DNA of 30,585 nt from JAVWHX01 sp036639875 (GTDB lineage: Bacteria; Bacillota_I; Bacilli_A; Erysipelotrichales; Coprobacillaceae), in the NCBI GenBank assembly GCA_036639875.1, contig JAVWHX010000027.1:1-30585 (forward strand), read 5' to 3'. Below the pieces are notes generated by a model. It was not told where the DNA came from and made no database searches. It saw only the letters and a list, made by a program, of their open reading frames with translations. Made by a program: the position numbers and the translations under genes. Positions 26,276-30,585 of this stretch are shown here, piece after piece. The stretch's first letter is position 1; each line of letters starts with the position of its first letter.

Positions 26276-27077
26276 ATTTAATACCAAAATGTTTTTCTAA
26301 TGCTTGTGCTATACCATCATTATCAACACTATCAGTCACATCATAAGCAATAGCTTTTAAGGTATCTACACCATTCCCCATAGCAATCCCTTTTCCAACC
26401 ATTTTAAACATTCCTAAATCATTTTCTCCATCACCAAAAGCATATGTATTGTCTTTAGATACTCCTAATTTTTGATAGATATATTCACATGCTGTTCCCT
26501 TAGTAAATCCTTTATTATAGACATCCATACGAATAAGTCCTTGTTCATATCTTACCATTGTTAATTCATCTTTTAATTCTTGATATGCTTTATCCATATC
26601 TTCAATACTTTCAAATAAGACACAACAACTAATTGCATGAACATCTTTAGCTTCAAATTCTTCAATTACATCAGTAGGTCTTTCATCTGTTCCAGAAAAC
26701 ATCAATCTATGTTCAATAACATATTGATCATCTAAAAATGCATTCCATTGTTCTTCCCTACTATAAAACATAGGTCTACCATTATACTTAGCATAGACAT
26801 CCATTTGTCTTTCAACTTGCTTAGTATCAAAAGATTGATCAACCAAAACCTCATCATTTAATATAATATAATGCCCTTCACTATGAATATAACCATCAAA
26901 TTTTATATCACTATCATCAAAAGGTAAAACAGCACGAGCACTCGCAATAACTGCTAAACCACCTTGTTTTCTAAACTCCTCAATAACATATTTGGTCTTT
27001 TGAGTTGGTTCTACCAATCCATTTTGATAATTAATTAATGTTCCATCTATATCAAAAAATATAATCTTTTTATCCAT
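26268..27077 (-). CDS. Cof-type HAD-IIB phosphatase
   Basis: This is a 269-aa protein. Motif I IFFDIDGTL has D9 and D11, motif II lies in AVIASARA, and motif IV is AFGDGENDLGMF followed by GIAMGNGVDTLKAIA. It has the C2 cap of the Cof family. It is related to the downstream HAD but clearly diverged, so this is an old tandem pair rather than a recent copy. SD AAAGGAGG precedes the ATG at 27077. It heads the operon HAD-HAD-SRAP. Substrate unknown; sugar phosphates or FMN are typical. Confidence 0.92.
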   Translation of the reverse strand: MDKKIIFFDIDGTLINYQNGLVEPTQKTKYVIEEFRKQGGLAVIASARAVLPFDDSDIKFDGYIHSEGHYIILNDEVLVDQSFDTKQVERQMDVYAKYNGRPMFYSREEQWNAFLDDQYVIEHRLMFSGTDERPTDVIEEFEAKDVHAISCCVLFESIEDMDKAYQELKDELTMVRYEQGLIRMDVYNKGFTKGTACEYIYQKLGVSKDNTYAFGDGENDLGMFKMVGKGIAMGNGVDTLKAIAYDVTDSVDNDGIAQALEKHFGIKYE

Positions 27078-27095
27078 AAAATACCTCCTTTATCT

Positions 27096-27101
27096 ATTAT
27101 A
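27096..27101 (-). promoter_or_regulatory. Likely -10 of the HAD/SRAP operon
   Basis: On the minus strand a perfect TATAAT lies 18 nt before the ATG, with the SD between. No clear -35 is visible. Confidence 0.35.
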
Positions 27102-27228
27102 AAGTAATTTCTATAAATATCATCTTATTTTAGTAAAATGAAAATATCTTTTATAATTTAACTTAAATCTATGATTATTTTAACATAATTGTAGTAGATA
27201 ATATAAGTAACAACAAAGGAGGCTCATT

Positions 27229-27414
27229 ATGATTACAAAAAACAATATTATCATCTTTAGTTTAATTATTTTGTTTGCATTTATATGTTTCTTTCTAAAA
27301 GGGCAATTGTCTAGTAGTAATACTCTTACTACCCCTGTTAATAACACGAATCAAACTCAAGAATCAATGCAACAAAATCAACAACAAAACTCAGACATTT
27401 ATATAGATTGTTAA
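27229..27414 (+). CDS. Small single-pass membrane protein (61 aa)
   Basis: I do not recognise it, but it is probably real: AAAGGAGG stands 8 nt before the ATG and a strong terminator begins at the stop. The product has one N-terminal TM (IIIFSLIILFAFICFFLKG) followed by about 35 residues rich in Asn, Gln, Thr and Ser, ending IYIDC. The last residue is a cysteine. This is the only intact plus-strand gene in the window; it diverges from the HAD operon and converges on the peroxiredoxin gene. The tail should face outside. Confidence 0.7.
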   Translation: MITKNNIIIFSLIILFAFICFFLKGQLSSSNTLTTPVNNTNQTQESMQQNQQQNSDIYIDC

Positions 27415-27437
27415 AAAAGCACATAATGTGCTTTTTT
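27413..27437. terminator. Bidirectional terminator between the 61-aa gene and bcp
   Basis: AAAAAAGCACA, loop TAA, TGTGCTTTTTT form an 11-bp stem with A and T runs on both sides. It begins inside the stop codon of the plus-strand gene and ends inside the stop codon of the minus-strand peroxiredoxin gene, so it serves both convergent genes. Confidence 0.85.
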
Positions 27438-27888
27438 ATAATTCATTTAACATATCTGTTGGATTATTGGCTGCTTTTACTTTCGCAAAAACTTTTTCAA
27501 TCATACCTTCTTCATTAATCAGATATGTTGTTCTTTCAATTCCCATAAATGTTTTTCCATATAAACTCTTTTCTTTCCATACTCCATATGCCTGAATAAT
27601 TTCTAATTCCGGATCAGAGATTAATGGAAAAGGGAGATTGTATTTACTTTCAAATTTCTTATGAGAAGCAACACTATCTTTACTCACTCCTAAAACAACG
27701 GCACCTTTTTCTAGAAAGTGTGGATAATTGTCACCAAATCCACATGCTTGTTTTGTACATCCAGGTGTATTATCTTTAGGATAAAAATATAGTATAACTT
27801 TCTTACCTTTAAATTGACTTAAACTTATGGGTTCACCATTTTGATCAACAGATGAAAAATCTGGTGCTTTCATTCCTACTTCTAACAT
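27436..27888 (-). CDS. bcp: Thiol peroxidase of the BCP/PrxQ peroxiredoxin family
   Basis: This 150-aa cytoplasmic protein begins MLEVGMKAPDFSSVDQNGEP. The peroxidatic Cys is C44 in NTPGCTKQACGF and the resolving Cys is C49, five residues on as in E. coli BCP. LYFYPKDNTPGCT is the family signature. It reduces hydrogen and organic peroxides using thioredoxin-like donors, useful in an anaerobe meeting oxygen. Candidate starts are GTG 27897, ATG 27894 and ATG 27888; AAGGAG lies 8 nt before 27888, so that is chosen. It is a single gene with its own promoter. Confidence 0.94.
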   Translation of the reverse strand: MLEVGMKAPDFSSVDQNGEPISLSQFKGKKVILYFYPKDNTPGCTKQACGFGDNYPHFLEKGAVVLGVSKDSVASHKKFESKYNLPFPLISDPELEIIQAYGVWKEKSLYGKTFMGIERTTYLINEEGMIEKVFAKVKAANNPTDMLNEL

Positions 27889-27908
27889 CTTCATCACTCC
27901 TTGTTCAT

Positions 27909-27937
27909 ATCATACCCATTTCATAAGAGAAATACAA
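27909..27937 (-). promoter_or_regulatory. Promoter of bcp
   Basis: On the minus strand -35 TTGTAT (27932-27937), 17-nt spacer, and -10 TATGAT (27909-27914), leaving a very short leader before the SD. Confidence 0.4.
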
Positions 27938-28259
27938 ATCTAATGCAATAAAAGATAAATTATAAATCATTGTATTATATTTGCTAATCAGTTCTCAAAA
28001 AAACAAGAGAACACAACTCTATATTTTTATTCTATGCTTAAGAATTTAAAGTACCCTATAAAAAACTCCACAGTAATTGAAAGGACCTTCTCAATATACA
28101 AGAAAGTCCCTATTATTATTTAAAAGAGCAATTTAATTATCCCATTATTGTAGTGGGTAACGTAAATAAAATTTTGTCTATGAAATGATTGACCTTATCA
28201 CTTTGCTAATTTAGGGCAGAAGAATTATAAAAACTATATACTTTTATATTAAGGACAAT
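27938..28259. other. Non-coding stretch with three small inverted repeats
   Basis: I see no supported gene here. It holds three short inverted repeats: GTTCTC/GAGAAC (27991-27996 and 28007-28012), a 9-nt pair with one mismatch (28083-28091 and 28101-28109), and a 7-bp hairpin with TTG loop (28141-28157). None has a clear T-run. It may be the relic of a lost element. Confidence 0.4.
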
Positions 28260-28424
28260 TTATTCTTTACTTCTTTTTTCCTTTACCTTCGTATATATAA
28301 AATTTACAATTGACAATAAAGCAACAAAAAGTGATACTCTTATAAAACTCAAATTATTACGTGTAACTGCTGTACTTGTAAGTAATGTAATAAAAATCGC
28401 CCATAACATTAAATAAATATACAT
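28260..28424 (-). CDS. Possible small membrane protein (54 aa)
   Basis: A minus-strand frame from ATG 28424 to TAA 28260 encodes MYIYLMLWAIFITLLTSTA, then VTRNNLSFIRVSLFVALLSI and a basic end VKEKRSKE. Two hydrophobic helices joined by a short basic loop and a Lys-rich tail are typical of real small membrane proteins. The SD (AGAAGAA, 4 nt upstream) is weak and no promoter is obvious. It lies 65 nt downstream of the ORF6N gene. Function unknown. Confidence 0.45.
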   Translation of the reverse strand: MYIYLMLWAIFITLLTSTAVTRNNLSFIRVSLFVALLSIVNFIYTKVKEKRSKE

Positions 28425-28481
28425 AAGTTCTTCTTTTCTTATTTATACTTAATTCTATTTTGCAGTCTATAAAAATATAAA

Positions 28482-28497
28482 TATCTTTTTTAAGATA
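28482..28497 (-). terminator. Weak hairpin at the end of the ORF6N gene
   Basis: On the minus strand TATCTT and AAGATA (arms 28492-28497 and 28482-28487) flank four to five As spanning the stop codon, followed by a T-rich stretch. Weak evidence for a terminator. Confidence 0.3.
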
Positions 28498-29980
28498 AAT
28501 CTAAATCTTCTTGTTTTAATAATTCATCAATCATATTATGGTATATATGACTATCACTTAATTTAGTTAAAGATGCAGTTGTCTTACCAGCATCCTTTAC
28601 TGATGGTCCAGAATGATAGATTTTCTCATCATCAGTTTTATAATCAATAATTATATATCTATCATGTGCTTCATTGTTAGGTTTAACTGTCAAATATAAA
28701 TATTCTTTGTTGAAATCATCAACCTCTATTTTCCTTAAAATTCTTGGCCTGTTCTTTGTAAAGAGAATTACTTTTACATTTTCTTTTTTACAAGACAAAT
28801 GACTTAAAGTTTTAAAATTAATATAATTATCAATAACATAGATAGTGTGTCGCGCCTTTTCAAAAATTGCTTTATAAATAACGTCAGGTTTTAATAAACT
28901 CCCTTTATAAAATACAAATTGTTCACTTGATTTATCAAAAAGACATAGTATTTCATCTAACTTAGACTCCCTTAACTGATTATCTTTTGATAATTTTTCA
29001 AACTTTTCATTAATATCCTTATTTGTATTATTTAATACATTTTGTAGAGTATTTATTTTTTCCTCGTGTGTCAATAATACAGGCATTATATGATTGAGTT
29101 CATTTTGTTTAATATATTGATTTTGTTTAATTGTCTCTCTCATTAATATAAATTGTTCAATAATATAATAACTTTGTTGAAGTGCGATTTCTCCATGCAA
29201 TACTGACGATAGTGCAAGAATACCTTTTTCGGTAAAAGCTTTTATAGCATGTGTTCTCCCACCTTTGACACCTTTTGTTTGTATCGAGGTCGCAAATTGC
29301 GACCTCGATACAACTAGTGTTTCCTCATCGGTCAACTCAAACATATATCCATTATAAAATCTCTTAAGATTGCGATTCACTTGTTCATTAAATCTTTTAA
29401 CCTCATAATTATAAAGAGGCGCAAGATCAAAATCCAACATAACTTCTTGTCCTCTAAAAGTATAAATTTTATCTTTAACCCCTATATTGAAAGGGTTTTG
29501 AATATTTTCATTATTTATTAGTTTATTATTGTTTATCTTTTCAAAGCCATCTAAAATTAAGGGTAGATTTTTTTTGACTTCTCCTTTTTTTAGAATCGCA
29601 CCCAATAACTCAATACCTTTTTTCGTAAAAACATATGGAAGACTTCGTGACATTTTATTAATATTTGTGGTCACATTTTGTGACTGTAATTCTATAATTT
29701 CGTGCTTTTTTAACTGGAACATAGAATCATTTTTGAATCTATCTATATTTCTTTTTACTTGTTGATTCATTTTTTTTAGTTCATAATTAAACAATTTTGT
29801 TAAATCAGAATCCAATATAACTCGTTGACCTCTAATTTTATGTATCATTCCTTGAATATCTGAATATGTATATTCTTGTATATTTAATTCTGTTATTTTC
29901 TCATTTTCTAAAACTGCTACTGTTGTTTTAGACGAAATAGTTTCATTTGTTTCTTCGTTTATTATTATATTATCTTTCAT
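28490..29980 (-). CDS. Tandem ORF6N-domain protein with C-terminal HDRYIIID domain
   Basis: This is a 496-aa protein. Two ORF6N (phage-type DNA-binding) domains are visible. The first, about 44-145, has RGQRVILDSDLTKLFNYE and VKRNIDRF..MFQL. The second, about 172-280, has RGQEVMLDFDLAPLYNYEV, VNRNLKRF..MFEL and FTEKGILAL. A helical, probably coiled-coil linker (about 290-350) follows. A C-terminal domain (about 355-496) then carries AHDRYIIIDY and YHSGPSVKDAGKTTASLTKL, the segment often seen behind ORF6N domains. Most family members have one ORF6N copy; two is unusual. Known relatives are phage and mobile-element proteins thought to bind DNA; the exact role is unclear. The start at 29980 is set by GGAGGAG; the frame extends to 30013. 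Each ORF6N copy holds a palindrome at the same codon. Confidence 0.88.
   Translation of the reverse strand: MKDNIIINEETNETISSKTTVAVLENEKITELNIQEYTYSDIQGMIHKIRGQRVILDSDLTKLFNYELKKMNQQVKRNIDRFKNDSMFQLKKHEIIELQSQNVTTNINKMSRSLPYVFTKKGIELLGAILKKGEVKKNLPLILDGFEKINNNKLINNENIQNPFNIGVKDKIYTFRGQEVMLDFDLAPLYNYEVKRFNEQVNRNLKRFYNGYMFELTDEETLVVSRSQFATSIQTKGVKGGRTHAIKAFTEKGILALSSVLHGEIALQQSYYIIEQFILMRETIKQNQYIKQNELNHIMPVLLTHEEKINTLQNVLNNTNKDINEKFEKLSKDNQLRESKLDEILCLFDKSSEQFVFYKGSLLKPDVIYKAIFEKARHTIYVIDNYINFKTLSHLSCKKENVKVILFTKNRPRILRKIEVDDFNKEYLYLTVKPNNEAHDRYIIIDYKTDDEKIYHSGPSVKDAGKTTASLTKLSDSHIYHNMIDELLKQEDLDLS
29279..29313. repeat. Perfect 17-bp inverted repeat with one central base, inside the ORF6N gene
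   Basis: Arms 29279-29295 and 29297-29313 are exact reverse complements around base 29296; the core reads CGAGGTCGCAAATTGCGACC and is far more GC-rich than its surroundings. It encodes residues 223-234 (VVSRSQFATSIQ), the conserved RSQxxTS motif of the second ORF6N domain. Confidence 0.95.
29670..29684. repeat. Short palindrome at the homologous site of the first ORF6N domain
   Basis: GTCACA and TGTGAC (29670-29675 and 29679-29684) flank three bases centred at 29677. This is the first base of codon 102, which aligns with codon 229 at the centre of the large palindrome. It encodes QSQNVT. Confidence 0.75.
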
Positions 29981-30015
29981 AATACTCCTCCACATTTTAT
30001 TTTCAATAAGCAAAT

Positions 30016-30044
30016 AATATAAATATTATTATATCACATTTCAA
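30016..30044 (-). promoter_or_regulatory. Promoter of the ORF6N gene
   Basis: On the minus strand -35 TTGAAA (30039-30044), 17-nt spacer, and -10 TATATT (30016-30021), about 36 nt upstream of the ATG. Confidence 0.5.
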
Positions 30045-30083
30045 CAAATAAAAAAATGCTTTTTATATTACCCAAGTTTATCT

Positions 30084-30111
30084 TTGTCAGATTATAATAA
30101 TTTGTTATACT
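30084..30111 (+). promoter_or_regulatory. Promoter of the frameshifted plus-strand gene
   Basis: -35 TTGTCA (30084-30089), 16-nt spacer, -10 TATACT (30106-30111), 26 nt upstream of the ATG at 30137. The control region outlived the coding sequence. Confidence 0.5.
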
Positions 30112-30136
30112 CTATGTAAATGAAGAAGTGGAAAAC

Positions 30137-30568
30137 ATGGAAATTATTTTAGAAGCAAAACAATCACCTGAATCAATTTGCTACTTAAAAGCATTTGTAA
30201 ATGATGATAATTATCAAGATATCTCTTTTATTATGACACAATATAGTTATCATCTTGGTATTCGTTTACAAGATTCATCAGAAAGGTATTGAAAATTTGA
30301 CTAAGAAAGTCTTGGAATTTGATAACAAGATAATTAAAAATGATTTTTTTACTAAGTGTAGAAATAACTGTGGAGCATTGATCATTTATGTCTTATGATA
30401 TATTATAATATTATCAATCATAAAAAAGATTATGTCTTACTTAAAATATTAGGAGCAAAGAAATCAGATTTAGTAATTATTCAATTTAAGAAAGCACTCA
30501 TGATAACTCAATGTCAGCAACTTAAGACATTGATATTACCATGTAAAAATAAAGAGAAGATACTCTGA
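30137..30568 (+). pseudogene. Frameshifted gene of unknown family
   Basis: The ATG at 30137 opens MEIILEAKQSPESICYLKAF, and the frame runs to TGA at 30290. The sense continues in the +1 frame from about 30282 (KGIENLTKKVLEFDNKIIKN) to TGA 30396. A further frame reads YYNIINHKKDYVLLKILGAK and ends in TGA at 30566. Three consecutive open blocks with like composition suggest one gene of about 140 codons broken by at least two frameshifts. I do not recognise the family. Sequencing errors are an alternative, but the nearby intact genes argue against many errors. Confidence 0.5.
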
Positions 30569-30585
30569 TATGATTATCAGTTTTC

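Overview
The window is about 30.6 kb of very AT-rich DNA with tight, SD-led operons, short intergenic gaps, intrinsic terminators and an ECF-type vitamin transporter. This points to a low-GC Gram-positive bacterium. The mix (BadF-type activase giant, Cof-type HADs, C39-like lipoprotein, ORF6N protein) suggests an anaerobic gut Firmicute of the Erysipelotrichia/Coprobacillaceae type. That placement is inference. Nearly every intact gene lies on the minus strand; the exceptions are one 61-aa gene and several decayed plus-strand genes.

Layout, left to right. (1) 1-3471: an ABC-2 exporter operon (ATPase plus two permeases, the second cut by the window edge). A LytTR regulator whose N-terminal half is a degenerate ABC ATPase is encoded just upstream. 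Between regulator and exporter is a 21-bp-spaced direct repeat that looks like a LytTR operator. (2) 3698-4306: an unknown single-pass membrane protein. (3) 4493-8707: a 1404-aa protein with two BadF/HgdC-type ATPase domains, each keeping its cysteine pair, fused to dehydratase-activase-related regions. (4) 8984-14316: a four-gene exopolysaccharide operon. It encodes a BcsA-like synthase with a PilZ domain carrying both c-di-GMP motifs, a small membrane-anchored exported protein, an MBOAT acyltransferase and a DHHW/AlgJ-like protein. An acetylated cellulose-like polymer under c-di-GMP control is the natural reading. (5) 14585-16009: a lone GH1 6-phospho-beta-glucosidase. (6) 16171-22412: a five-gene operon behind a cobalamin riboswitch. 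It encodes a DUF4430 surface protein, EcfT, a fused double EcfA, an S component and a large membrane-anchored beta-propeller protein. This looks like a dedicated corrinoid capture and uptake system. (7) 22445-23001: a graveyard holding a RelB/RelE-type toxin-antitoxin remnant and the tail of an AraC regulator, both with nonsense codons. (8) 23002-27077: a C39-like lipoprotein coupled to a class I glutamine amidotransferase-like hydrolase, then a SRAP (YedK/HMCES) protein and two Cof-type HAD phosphatases. (9) 27229-27888: a tiny membrane protein convergent with a BCP/PrxQ peroxiredoxin, sharing a terminator. (10) 28260-30585: a small membrane ORF, a tandem ORF6N protein, and a frameshifted gene running to the window end.

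The points most worth following are these. Palindromes lie inside both ORF6N repeats of one gene, a 35-bp one in the second copy and a weaker 15-bp one in the first, centred on the homologous base. The riboswitch-controlled ECF operon contains two surface proteins not usual in B12 importers. A LytTR-type operator separates an ABC exporter from a regulator that itself resembles an ABC ATPase. No CRISPR array, rRNA, tRNA or intact insertion sequence was seen.
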